Shown here: positions 8,096 to 15,766 of the stretch, piece by piece
How the letters are laid out: every line of letters begins with the position of its first letter
Numbering within the stretch: position 1 is the first letter of the stretch
Assembly: GCA_046541515.1 (NCBI GenBank)
Contig: JBKHDD010000015.1
Coordinates: forward strand, 1-51,072
Direction: 5' to 3'
Source of the DNA: CAYFVR01 sp046541515
GTDB lineage: Bacteria > Desulfobacterota > Desulfobacteria > Desulfobacterales > Desulfococcaceae
Length of the DNA: 51,072 bases
The notes under the pieces: generated by a model
Databases searched by the model: none
What the model was told of the DNA's origin: nothing
The model's input: only the letters and a program-made list of their open reading frames with translations
Made by a program: the position numbers and the translations under genes

Positions 8096-8788
8096 ATGGC
8101 GAAAACAAAGGTATCGCGAAAAGAGCTGCTCAAAGAGCCGGACACCGTACTCACCTTTTCCCGCCGGCTGTTCGCTTTCGCCTACGCCAACCGCGTTCAA
8201 CTGCTAAGCGGGCTCGGGGTGCTTCTGGCCTTGACCCTGATCGTTTCCGGGGTCCAATTTTACGGGGAACGGCAAGAGAAGCGGGCCTTTGACGGGTTGC
8301 GGTCCGGCCGGGAGCAATATCAAGAGGCTCTTCGGGACGGCGCCCCCGCCGAAGCCTACCAGGCGGTCCGGTCTCATTTTGAATCGCTGATTTCCGAATA
8401 TGGAAACAAGGACGGGGGCAAGCTGGCGCGACTCGTCTTTGCCGACATGGCCCTGGAAGCCGATGATTTTGACGCCGCCGCGGCCCTTTACCAGGAAGCC
8501 CTGGCCGATTTCGGGGAGGAATCCTCCCTTCGAAACCAGGCGCTGAGCGGACTGGCCTACGCCCACGAGGGCAAAGGGGAGCCGGAAGCGGCCGTCGAGC
8601 ATTTCGAACGGATCGTCGCGGGCAATGGCGCCTATCTGAAAAGCGACGCCCTGTTTCAGCTGGGCCGCCTTTACGAGGAGCAGGGCCAAATGGAAAAAAG
8701 CACGGAGACGTACGAGCGGCTTTTGGAAGAGTTTCCCGATTTCGTTTATGCGGATCTGGTCCAAGAGCGGCTTGGCCGTCGAAGCTAA
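8096..8788 (+). CDS. YfgM-like membrane-anchored tetratricopeptide protein
   Basis: A 230-residue protein with a basic N-terminus, one membrane segment (about 38-56, LLSGLGVLLALTLIVSGVQF) and TPR-type helical pairs in the rest (AALYQEALADF, AVEHFERIVA, STETYERLLEEFP). The order cytoplasmic tail, single TM, periplasmic TPRs matches the YfgM/TPR_21 group, which in enterobacteria assists periplasmic chaperones at the Sec translocon. No bamB or hisS gene is adjacent here, so the functional parallel is only by architecture. The ATG at 8096 was chosen over earlier in-frame codons because those translate spacer sequence. Confidence 0.7.
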   Translation: MAKTKVSRKELLKEPDTVLTFSRRLFAFAYANRVQLLSGLGVLLALTLIVSGVQFYGERQEKRAFDGLRSGREQYQEALRDGAPAEAYQAVRSHFESLISEYGNKDGGKLARLVFADMALEADDFDAAAALYQEALADFGEESSLRNQALSGLAYAHEGKGEPEAAVEHFERIVAGNGAYLKSDALFQLGRLYEEQGQMEKSTETYERLLEEFPDFVYADLVQERLGRRS

Positions 8789-8829
8789 AAAAAAACGGCC
8801 GCATCGCTGGCAATTCGATGCGGCCGTTT
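8787..8829. terminator. Bidirectional terminator between convergent genes
   Basis: AAACGGCCGCATCG (8793-8806) and CGATGCGGCCGTTT (8816-8829) form a perfect 14-bp stem with a 9-base loop. On the minus strand it is followed by a long T-run (complement of the A-run at 8787-8795), so it can end the response-regulator transcript coming from the right as well as the TPR gene. Confidence 0.85.
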
Positions 8830-9156
8830 GGAGGAAAAAAGATGAAAAAATTAGGCTGACCATTCCAGAGAGCAAGTTTGGCGCCATTTTTTTGAAAAAG
8901 CATGGCCGGGAGGGTTTTTCTATTTATTTTAAATGGTTAATTTTGAAAACCCAGCCGTGGTTTTTCTTTCCCCATCTTCCGCTCGCCCCGATGGGTTCAA
9001 ATTGTTGAACCCTTTTCTCCCGTCCAACCGGCCAAATCATTAAAAAGTCTTCTGTTTTTAGGTGTTTCGACCCCATCGTTCAAAAAAATGAACCGCTCGT
9101 GCGCGGCGAGACCACTGCTTTTGCAATCTGTCTGAAAACATTGGGTTTTCTTCGAT
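8830..9156. other. Gene-free convergent spacer, AT-richer, with one palindrome
   Basis: No coding frame is convincing. GGGTTCAA-ATTG-TTGAACCC (8993-9012) is a perfect 8-bp inverted repeat followed by TTTTC, a possible second plus-strand terminator or operator. The rest is AT-richer than the surroundings and shows nothing else. Confidence 0.5.
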
Positions 9157-10539
9157 TTATTTTTTTGTACCGGTCTCCAGACCGTATTTTTTGATCTTCT
9201 GGTTCAAACCACTTTTCCCGATCCCCAACATGCGGGCCGCATGGGCCTGGACATGGTCCGACAACTCCAGCGCCCGCTCGATGAGCCGCTTTTCCACCGC
9301 GGCGAGGGTTTCCGGCAGATTGCCGCGGACCGGGATGTCCTCCAGGTGGAGCGTGCCCAGGGCGTTGCTGGTGAAATTTTTGGGCAAATCCCGCACCCGG
9401 ATGGTGTCTCCCGGGCAGAGGATCATGGCCCGTTCGATGACGTTTTCCAGTTCCCGCACGTTGCCCGGCCATCCGTATTCATAAAACAGCCGCTCCACCT
9501 CCTGGTCCATCCCTCGCACCGGAACCCCCACTTTTCGCTCCTCCTCGTACTTTTCCATAAAATGCCGGGCGAGCGGGCGAATGTCCTCCTCCCGTTCTCG
9601 CAGCGGCGGCAGAACGATGTGGAGCACGTTGAGGCGGTAAAAAAGATCCTCCCGAAAGCGACCGGCGGCCACTTCGTCCTGGAGGGTTTTGTTCGTGGCG
9701 GCGATGACCCGGATGTCCACGGCAATGGGCCGCGTGCCGCCCACCCGCTCAAAGGCCCGCTCCTGAAGGACCCGGAGCAGTTTTACCTGAAGGTTGGGGG
9801 AGAGTTCCCCGATTTCGTCCAGGAAGAGACTTCCGCCGTCCGCCAGTTCAAACCGGCCTTTCTTCATGGCCGTCGCGCCGGTGAACGCGCCTTTTTCGTG
9901 GCCGAACAGTTCGCTTTCCAGAAGGTTTTCCGACAAGGCGGAGCAGTTTACCGCCACGAACGGCTTTTCCCGTCGGGGGCTGTTGTAATGAAGCGCCCGG
10001 GCGGCAAGTTCCTTCCCCGTGCCGTTTTCTCCCTCGATCAAAACCGTCGCGCCGGTGGGCGCCACCTTTCGGATGGTTTCGAAAACCGCCTGCATGGGTT
10101 TGCTTTTCCCGATGATATTCCCGAATTTGTATCGGGACTCCACGCTGTCGCGCAGATATCGGTTTTCCTTGACCATTCGATACATCGCCACCGCCTTTTT
10201 GACGTAGACCAGGAGGCTTTCGTTGTCGAACGGTTTGAGGATGTAGTTGTGCGCCCCTTTTTGCATGGCCTCCACCGCCTTTTCCACGGTGCCGTAGGCC
10301 GTCATCATGATCACCGGCAGGTCGGGCTCGATTTCCTTGACGTGCTCCAGCAGGTCGATGCCGTCCATGGCCGGCATTTTCATGTCCGTGAGCACCAGAT
10401 CCACTTCGGCCTCGCGCAGGGTATCCAGCGCTTCGGCGCCGGAGTTGGCGGTCAGCGCTTCGTAGCCGGCGTCCTCCAGCACCGCCGCGAGAATCAGGGT
10501 GTAGTTTTTTTCATCGTCAACGATCAGTATGGTTTCCAT
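9157..10539 (-). CDS. Sigma-54-dependent response regulator (NtrC family)
   Basis: A 460-residue activator with three domains: receiver (phosphoacceptor D52 in LTDMKMP, K102), AAA+ ATPase (Walker A GENGTGKE at 170-177, sigma-54 contact loop GAFTGA at 217-222, GWPGNVREL), and a Fis-type helix-turn-helix at the end (AARMLGIGKSGLNQKIKKYGL). It would activate RpoN promoters after phosphorylation by the neighbouring kinase. The ATG at 10539 overlaps the kinase gene by 23 bases, so the pair is translationally coupled. Its divergence from pilMNOPQ suggests a PilR-like role, but sequence alone cannot separate PilR from other NtrC relatives; the sigma-54 promoter at 43.2 kb is another conceivable target. 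Confidence 0.9.
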   Translation of the reverse strand: METILIVDDEKNYTLILAAVLEDAGYEALTANSGAEALDTLREAEVDLVLTDMKMPAMDGIDLLEHVKEIEPDLPVIMMTAYGTVEKAVEAMQKGAHNYILKPFDNESLLVYVKKAVAMYRMVKENRYLRDSVESRYKFGNIIGKSKPMQAVFETIRKVAPTGATVLIEGENGTGKELAARALHYNSPRREKPFVAVNCSALSENLLESELFGHEKGAFTGATAMKKGRFELADGGSLFLDEIGELSPNLQVKLLRVLQERAFERVGGTRPIAVDIRVIAATNKTLQDEVAAGRFREDLFYRLNVLHIVLPPLREREEDIRPLARHFMEKYEEERKVGVPVRGMDQEVERLFYEYGWPGNVRELENVIERAMILCPGDTIRVRDLPKNFTSNALGTLHLEDIPVRGNLPETLAAVEKRLIERALELSDHVQAHAARMLGIGKSGLNQKIKKYGLETGTKK

Positions 10540-11980
10540 CGGCGACCTTCCCGTTGGCCGGCAGGTCGATGACGACCTGGGCCCCGTAAATGGGGCGGTT
10601 TTCAATGCGGATTTTTCCGCCGTGGGCTTCCACGATGTTTTTGACAATGCCCAGCCCAAGACCCGTTCCCGTTTCCTTGGTGGTGAAAAACGGATCCCAG
10701 ATTTTTTCCAGGCTCTCCTGCGGCACGCCTTCGCCTTTGTCCTTGATGATCACCGAAACCCCGTCCTCGGCGGGCTCCACCGCCACCGTGATTTCTCCGC
10801 CGTCGGGCATGGCCTGCATGGCGTTGATCAGCAGGTTCAAAAACACCTGGTACATCATGTCGGCGTCCGCCTGGATGGGCGGAATATTGCCGTTGTATTG
10901 CTTCCGGAGGACATACCCCTGGGATTCCAGCTGGGGCGCGAGGTAGGTAATGTTCTTTTCGAGGATTTCGTCGACCTGGCACGGGGCCGTGCGGGGCGAC
11001 TTGGGGCGGGCGTAATCCAAAAAATCGGTGATGATGTGATTGAGCCGGTTGGCCTCCTCCACGATCACGTCCGGTATGGCGTTGTCCGGGTCGGTTTTTT
11101 GGGCCCGCTTTTTCAGCAGCTCCGCGGAGCTGCGGATGATGCCCAGCGGATTTCGAATCTCATGGGAAATCCCGGCGACCATCTCGCCGAGCGCCGAAAG
11201 TTTTTCCGCCCGGGCCAGCTGCTCCCGAAGCCGAATGCGTTCCAGGGTGCGCTGGTGAATGATGCCTTCCCCCCGTTTGACCACGAAGATGAGAATCCCT
11301 AGAAGAACGGACATTACGGCGGTGCAGGTGAGAATCACATGGATCTGGAAACGGAAAATGGCCTCGTAGTCGTCCGACAGATCCTGGACCACTTCGATGA
11401 CGCCCAGCACCTCGCCGGAGATGGGCGTCAGCGGCCGGGCCTCCCGCAGGGGCGCGAAGGTGATCACCTTGACCTCCCGGGGGAAGCCCAGCGCCATCTT
11501 CCAGAAGCTGCCTTCATGGACCAGGCGGGAGGTGTACTTTCCGACGACGGCCTGTTCGTAGGCGTTTCCGCCGAGATCGCGGTCTCCGACCAGCTCGGGG
11601 TCGAAACTGTAGGAGATGATGTTGTCCTTGACGTCGTAGATGTTGACCCGCTCAACCTTGAAACTGTGAAGCGTGTTGCGGACGATCCGATCCAGGAGAT
11701 CGAATTGCCGGGGATTCCTCAACTGAATTTTTCCGAAAAGATAATAGACCGGAATCTGGAACTGGGTGTAAATTTGATGGTTCAGGTTTTCGATCAATAA
11801 TCGGGCGAAATCCTGACTTTTTTTGAATTCCAGGCGTCGGGCCCAGTGAATGTTGAGGACGCAGAGCACCAGGGTGCCCGCGAACAGCACGATCAGACTC
11901 GCGAAGGTGAAATATTTGACGAGTTTGAACGGGCGCGCTTTTTCTTCCGGACCTGTGGCCGAACCTGTGGATGATTGCAT
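10517..11980 (-). CDS. Membrane sensor histidine kinase
   Basis: A 487-residue kinase. Two membrane segments (about 24-46 and 213-235) flank a periplasmic sensor of roughly 165 residues. A short coiled linker leads to the HisKA domain with H273 in GISHEIRNPLG, then the ATPase with N-box NLLINAMQA (382-390), G1 DKGEGV, FFTTKETGTGLGLG (F and G2 boxes). No PAS or HAMP domain is evident. It is transcribed first, with the sigma-54 regulator starting inside its 3' end; the two are a cognate pair. Divergent placement next to the pilus operon makes a PilS-like function plausible, although classical PilS has more membrane segments. Confidence 0.9.
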   Translation of the reverse strand: MQSSTGSATGPEEKARPFKLVKYFTFASLIVLFAGTLVLCVLNIHWARRLEFKKSQDFARLLIENLNHQIYTQFQIPVYYLFGKIQLRNPRQFDLLDRIVRNTLHSFKVERVNIYDVKDNIISYSFDPELVGDRDLGGNAYEQAVVGKYTSRLVHEGSFWKMALGFPREVKVITFAPLREARPLTPISGEVLGVIEVVQDLSDDYEAIFRFQIHVILTCTAVMSVLLGILIFVVKRGEGIIHQRTLERIRLREQLARAEKLSALGEMVAGISHEIRNPLGIIRSSAELLKKRAQKTDPDNAIPDVIVEEANRLNHIITDFLDYARPKSPRTAPCQVDEILEKNITYLAPQLESQGYVLRKQYNGNIPPIQADADMMYQVFLNLLINAMQAMPDGGEITVAVEPAEDGVSVIIKDKGEGVPQESLEKIWDPFFTTKETGTGLGLGIVKNIVEAHGGKIRIENRPIYGAQVVIDLPANGKVADGNHTDR

Positions 11981-12457
11981 GGGGATCTCGGGGATGGGCG
12001 GGAGCGGACGGGAATCCGGGTTTTCCTACCGGGGATTTGCGCCCGCCGCCCATTGTTTTTGGAGGAAAGCTGATGGAGAAATCGATCGGAGCGCCGTTTT
12101 CGTGGCGGCAGCGGCGGATTTTTTTATTTTATTGACACTTCGGGTTTTGTGCTGGTACTTTAAAAATTGACCGGGACTTTTGGGAAACCCGCCGGCCCAA
12201 TGTCTTGCGGACTTGCTCCAAAAATCGGCCCATTCAACATTTCGTCACCTTTTCACAGATTCCGCCGGCCCGACCTGACTACTATGCGGCACGGGATGTT
12301 GATCCGTCAACCGGTTTTCGCCATACACGCCCACCTTATTTCACTTCCGCCAGGAACCGCGCCGTCCTTCGAAGACCGATTCGACCGCGGCCATTCCGGC
12401 GTCCCCGCCGGAGGCCGGCAGCGCATGGACGGTTCCTGCAAGAACGGACACGTTGCC
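11981..12457. other. Divergent intergenic region between the kinase and pilM
   Basis: The 477 bases hold the pilM-directed promoter and GC-rich sequence with no credible small gene. The minus-strand promoter of the kinase must also lie here but no clear hexamers stand out. GGAGG at 12410-12414 precedes an alternative pilM ATG at 12425. Confidence 0.5.
12132..12161 (+). promoter_or_regulatory. Candidate sigma-70 promoter of the pilM operon
   Basis: A perfect TTGACA (12132-12137), 18-base spacer, and TACTTT (12156-12161) in an AT-rich pocket. It is about 300 bases upstream of pilM, leaving a long untranslated leader in which I see no gene. No sigma-54 motif is visible in this spacer. Confidence 0.5.
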
Positions 12458-13510
12458 ATGCTCTTCAAGAAAAAAAGCCACCTGATTGGTCTGGATATCG
12501 GTTCCCGCGCCATCAAAGTGGCCGACGTGGAAATCCGGAAAAATAGCTACGCCCTTCGCAAGTTCGGAATCACGGATATCTCTCCCGGTCTCATCGAAGA
12601 GGGCAGCATCCGGAACCCCGAAGAGGTCGCGGACGCCATCCGGCAATTGCTCAAGGACAATCGAATCAAGGAATCCAACGTCGCCACTTCCATCGGCGGC
12701 TACTCCACCATCGTCAAAAACATCACCGTGCAGAAGATGGAAGAGGATCAGCTTCAGGAGACCATCCAGTTTGAAGCCGAACAGTACATTCCTTTTGACA
12801 TCAACGACGTGAACCTGGATTTCCAGATCCTGGGGGAGAACGAGAGCAACCCCAACCAGATGAACGTTCTTCTGGTCGCGGCAAAAAAGGAGATGGTCAC
12901 CGATTACCTGAACCTTTTGCAAATGGCGGACCTGACGCCGGTGATCATGGACGTGGACGCCTTCGCCATTCAGAACGTTTACGAGATCAACAACGTCCCC
13001 GGCGATGAAAACGTTTGCCTCATCGACATCGGCGCCAACAAGACCAATTTGAACATTCTGAAAGGCCTCAATTCGGTCTTCATTCGCGACGTCTCTCTGG
13101 GATGTCACCAGATCAACGAAAAAATCGCCTCTCTGAACAACTGTTCCCTGGAAGAGGCGGAGCCAATGTACCAGACGGAGGAGCCCGACAAGCTGCCGGA
13201 CAAAAACGTGGTGGAGGCGGTTTCGACGGTGGTGACCGGTTGGTGCACCGAGATTCGACGCGCCCTGGACTTTTTTTCGTCCCAGTATCCCGACGATCCC
13301 ATCCGAAAAATCGTGCTGAGCGGCGGCGGGGCCAATATCAAGAGGTTTCGGAAGGAGCTTTCCGTGGAAACCGCCGCGGACGTGGAGATCATCAACCCCT
13401 TTGACGCTTTTTCCGTGGACGGCGGCATTGATCCGGGCATCCTCGACCGCTACGCCCCCCAGGCGGCGGTCTGCACCGGCCTGGCCGTCCGGAGGATTCA
13501 CGATAAATGA
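12458..13510 (+). CDS. pilM: Type IV pilus inner-membrane platform protein PilM
   Basis: A 350-residue actin-like cytoplasmic ATP-binding protein that anchors to PilN's N-terminal tail and couples the pilus motor to the envelope complex. Visible are the start MLFKKKSHLIGLDIGSRAIK (phosphate-1 loop), the NVCLIDIGANKTNLNI phosphate-2 loop, the long central QETIQFEAEQYIPFD segment typical of PilM, and the adenosine motif IVLSGGGANIKRF. I chose ATG 12458; ATG 12425 has a better ribosome site and would add 11 residues. It overlaps pilN by the four bases ATGA. Confidence 0.95.
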   Translation: MLFKKKSHLIGLDIGSRAIKVADVEIRKNSYALRKFGITDISPGLIEEGSIRNPEEVADAIRQLLKDNRIKESNVATSIGGYSTIVKNITVQKMEEDQLQETIQFEAEQYIPFDINDVNLDFQILGENESNPNQMNVLLVAAKKEMVTDYLNLLQMADLTPVIMDVDAFAIQNVYEINNVPGDENVCLIDIGANKTNLNILKGLNSVFIRDVSLGCHQINEKIASLNNCSLEEAEPMYQTEEPDKLPDKNVVEAVSTVVTGWCTEIRRALDFFSSQYPDDPIRKIVLSGGGANIKRFRKELSVETAADVEIINPFDAFSVDGGIDPGILDRYAPQAAVCTGLAVRRIHDK

Positions 13511-14202
13511 TACGAATTAATCTCATTCCGTTTCGGGCCGCTCGAAAAAAGGAGAACGTTCGACAACAAGTCTCCATTTTCCTTCTGCTGGTGGTTCTTC
13601 TCGGAATCGGCCTGATCTGGTACAACGCTCGGCTGGATAAAAAAATCGCCGCCTTGAATTCCCAGATCGAATATACCCAGAAGGAGATCGTCCGGTTCAA
13701 CAAAATCGCCAGGGAAGTGGACGCCCTAAAGGAGAAGCTGGCGGTGTTGAAGCAGAAGCTGGCGGTGATCGAAGCCTTGGAGGAGAATCGGGGCTCGGCA
13801 TTTCAAGTGCTGGATTCCCTGAACGAGCTGGTGATTCCCAAGCGGATGTGGTTTACCCGGATGGAAGCCATTCATCAGGAAATCCGTCAGGCGGATCAGG
13901 AGAACCGGGGAAATAAAAAAAGAAGAGGAAAGCAGGAATCAGAGCCCGAACAGGAAGTGACGACCCCCATCCCCCAGATTGATATTGAACTCGAAGGGGT
14001 GGCGCTGGACAACAAGACCGTGGCCGATTTTATGACCCGTCTTGAGGAATCCAATGTTTACACCGCCGTGCGACTTATCAACCTTCAGCAGGAAATCTTG
14101 GAACAGGCGGTGGGGGATCCCATCCGCTTGAAGCGATTTCAGATATCCTGCCAAAAAACCCCACCGGAATCGCTTCTGGTTGGCAAGGCGGAGGATTCAT
14201 GA
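13507..14202 (+). CDS. pilN: Type IV pilus assembly protein PilN
   Basis: A 231-residue bitopic inner-membrane protein. It starts with the conserved cytoplasmic MIRINLIPFR motif that binds PilM, then one membrane segment (FLLLVVLLGIGLIW, about 24-38), a coiled coil (LDKKIAALNSQI... to about 95) and a periplasmic ferredoxin-like fold. A strongly charged stretch with NKKRRGK and EPEQE near residues 137-150 is inserted before the last part. It overlaps pilM and pilO by ATGA at both ends, so stoichiometry is probably set by translational coupling. Confidence 0.94.
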   Translation: MIRINLIPFRAARKKENVRQQVSIFLLLVVLLGIGLIWYNARLDKKIAALNSQIEYTQKEIVRFNKIAREVDALKEKLAVLKQKLAVIEALEENRGSAFQVLDSLNELVIPKRMWFTRMEAIHQEIRQADQENRGNKKRRGKQESEPEQEVTTPIPQIDIELEGVALDNKTVADFMTRLEESNVYTAVRLINLQQEILEQAVGDPIRLKRFQISCQKTPPESLLVGKAEDS

Positions 14203-14873
14203 GCGAACAAAAATCCCGCTTTTCCCTGGCGGCGCTTGACCCGTTTTTCGAAAAGATCAACAAGCTGTCGCGGAACCAGCGAATCCTGATCTGCGTGGTG
14301 GTGTTCGGTGTCATGATCGGGGCCTCGACCTATTTTCTTTACATGCCCAAGCATGAGGAAATCGATCGGCTGACCGCCGAATACGAATCCCTGGAAAGAG
14401 AGCTTGCGGACGCCAAGAAGCGGGCGAGCCAGCTCAACCGTTACAAGGCGGAAGTCAAAGAGGTGGAAGCCCAGTTCGAAGTGGCCAAACGGGCGTTGCC
14501 CGAAAGCGAGGAGATTCCTTCGCTGTTGACCAGCATCTCCAATTCCGGTCAGGACTCCGGACTGGAGTTTCTTCTCTTTCGCCCCGAAAGCGACGTTGCC
14601 CGAGGCTTTTACGCCGAAATTCCCGTTTCCATTGAGGTGACCGGTCGATATCATGAAGCCGCCGCCTTTTTCGACAAAGTTTCCCGGTTGCCTCGGATTG
14701 TGAATGTCAAGGACATTCAAATCTCGGGAGATGGCGGCCGGGGCCGCGGCAGAAGACAAACGGAACCCGAAGAGGCAAATCTCCTTCAAATCGCCTGCAC
14801 GGCGGTCACCTATCAATTTCTTGAGGCAAACCCCGAAACCGAATCCGATTCCTCCAAGAGGAAACGAAAATGA
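14199..14873 (+). CDS. pilO: Type IV pilus assembly protein PilO
   Basis: A 224-residue inner-membrane protein with a short cytoplasmic N-terminus, one membrane segment (ILICVVVFGVMIGASTYFLY, about 29-48), a coiled coil through residue 95, then the periplasmic globular domain that heterodimerises with PilN. The segment LPESEEIPSLLTSIS and the later FYAEIPVSIEVTGRYHE are typical of PilO. A short GRGRGRRQ basic insert interrupts the final strand region. ATGA overlaps couple it to pilN and pilP. Confidence 0.94.
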   Translation: MSEQKSRFSLAALDPFFEKINKLSRNQRILICVVVFGVMIGASTYFLYMPKHEEIDRLTAEYESLERELADAKKRASQLNRYKAEVKEVEAQFEVAKRALPESEEIPSLLTSISNSGQDSGLEFLLFRPESDVARGFYAEIPVSIEVTGRYHEAAAFFDKVSRLPRIVNVKDIQISGDGGRGRGRRQTEPEEANLLQIACTAVTYQFLEANPETESDSSKRKRK

Positions 14874-15766
14874 ATATGATTTATTCCTTTGTCGTCCGAG
14901 TTTTCGGGTGCATTTGTTTCATCGGCCTTCTGGCCGGTTGCGACCCGGCGGAAACCCCGCCGCCCGAACCCAAAGTCGTCCGAAAGAAGGTCGCCCCGCC
15001 CCCGGAACGTCTTGCTCGCGCGCCTGAAACGCGGGAAGACCAGGAAGAGAGTCCGGCGTCGCCCATCGCAAAAGAAGGGGATTCGGAAACCGAGTCGGAA
15101 CCGGTCGCCATGGCGGATCCGAAAACCGTGCCCGACCCGTCGGAAGAGGGGGCCTCGGAGGCGGAGGAGTCGGTCGTCCCCGCCCCCCCGGCGAATGATG
15201 AAGCGGATTCGGAAACTGCGGAATCCGCCGTTGAGGTCGCCGACGGTCGGCCGGAAGCGGAGGCGGAGGCTCCTTCGGACGCGGAAATGGATGAGGGCGA
15301 AGAAGGCGAGGCAACCGAGGCGGATTCGGATTCGGGGGCGGAGATTGCCGGCATGGATTTGCCGGGAACCCTCGTGGCCTACAACCCGGAGGGCCGGGTG
15401 GACCCGTTCGAACCGCTGTTTCGGGAAGAACCGGAACGGCGGGAGCCGGAAAAGACGGAGAAAGAGGAGAAACCGGAAAGGCCGCAACGTCGTTTGACGC
15501 CGCTGGAGCGTTTGGAACTCAGCCAGCTCAAGCTGGTCGGCATTATTCGATCGCCCAGCGGCGATCGGGCCTTGGTCGAAGAAGCCTCGGGCAAGGGATA
15601 CATCATCACCCGCGGCACCTACATCGGGATTCATTCCGGGCAGGTGGTGGAAATTCAGGAAGATGGCATCATTGTCGAGGAAAGGCACGAGGATGTGTAC
15701 GGGGACGTGGACATTCGGCGGCGGGAACTCAAATTTCAGAGACCTTCTGGAGATGAAATATTATGA
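14870..15766 (+). CDS. pilP: Type IV pilus lipoprotein PilP
   Basis: A 298-residue inner-membrane lipoprotein that links PilN/PilO to the secretin PilQ. The lipobox LLAGC is at about residues 20-24. After it comes a disordered Glu/Ser/Ala/Pro-rich acidic segment of more than 100 residues, then the PilP core from about 160: YNPEGRVDPFEPLF, LTPLERLELSQLKLVGII, a GKGYIITRGTYIG strand and RRRELKF. The core is canonical but the acidic linker is several times longer than in classical PilP of about 175 residues. Start and stop overlap pilO and pilQ by ATGA. Confidence 0.93.
   Translation: MNMIYSFVVRVFGCICFIGLLAGCDPAETPPPEPKVVRKKVAPPPERLARAPETREDQEESPASPIAKEGDSETESEPVAMADPKTVPDPSEEGASEAEESVVPAPPANDEADSETAESAVEVADGRPEAEAEAPSDAEMDEGEEGEATEADSDSGAEIAGMDLPGTLVAYNPEGRVDPFEPLFREEPERREPEKTEKEEKPERPQRRLTPLERLELSQLKLVGIIRSPSGDRALVEEASGKGYIITRGTYIGIHSGQVVEIQEDGIIVEERHEDVYGDVDIRRRELKFQRPSGDEIL

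Noticed and set aside
8993..9016. Strong terminator for the YfgM-like gene
   Set aside because: The inverted repeat is real but lies over 200 bases downstream of a better bidirectional terminator, so it is recorded only as a palindrome in the spacer.
12153..12170. Sigma-54 promoter before pilM
   Set aside because: TGGTAC is present but the GG-to-GC spacing is wrong for RpoN; a sigma-70 promoter overlaps and fits better.
12167..12457. Small gene in the pilM leader
   Set aside because: Open frames exist upstream of and in frame with pilM, but none has a ribosome site or protein-like composition, and PilM normally starts at the LFKKK motif.
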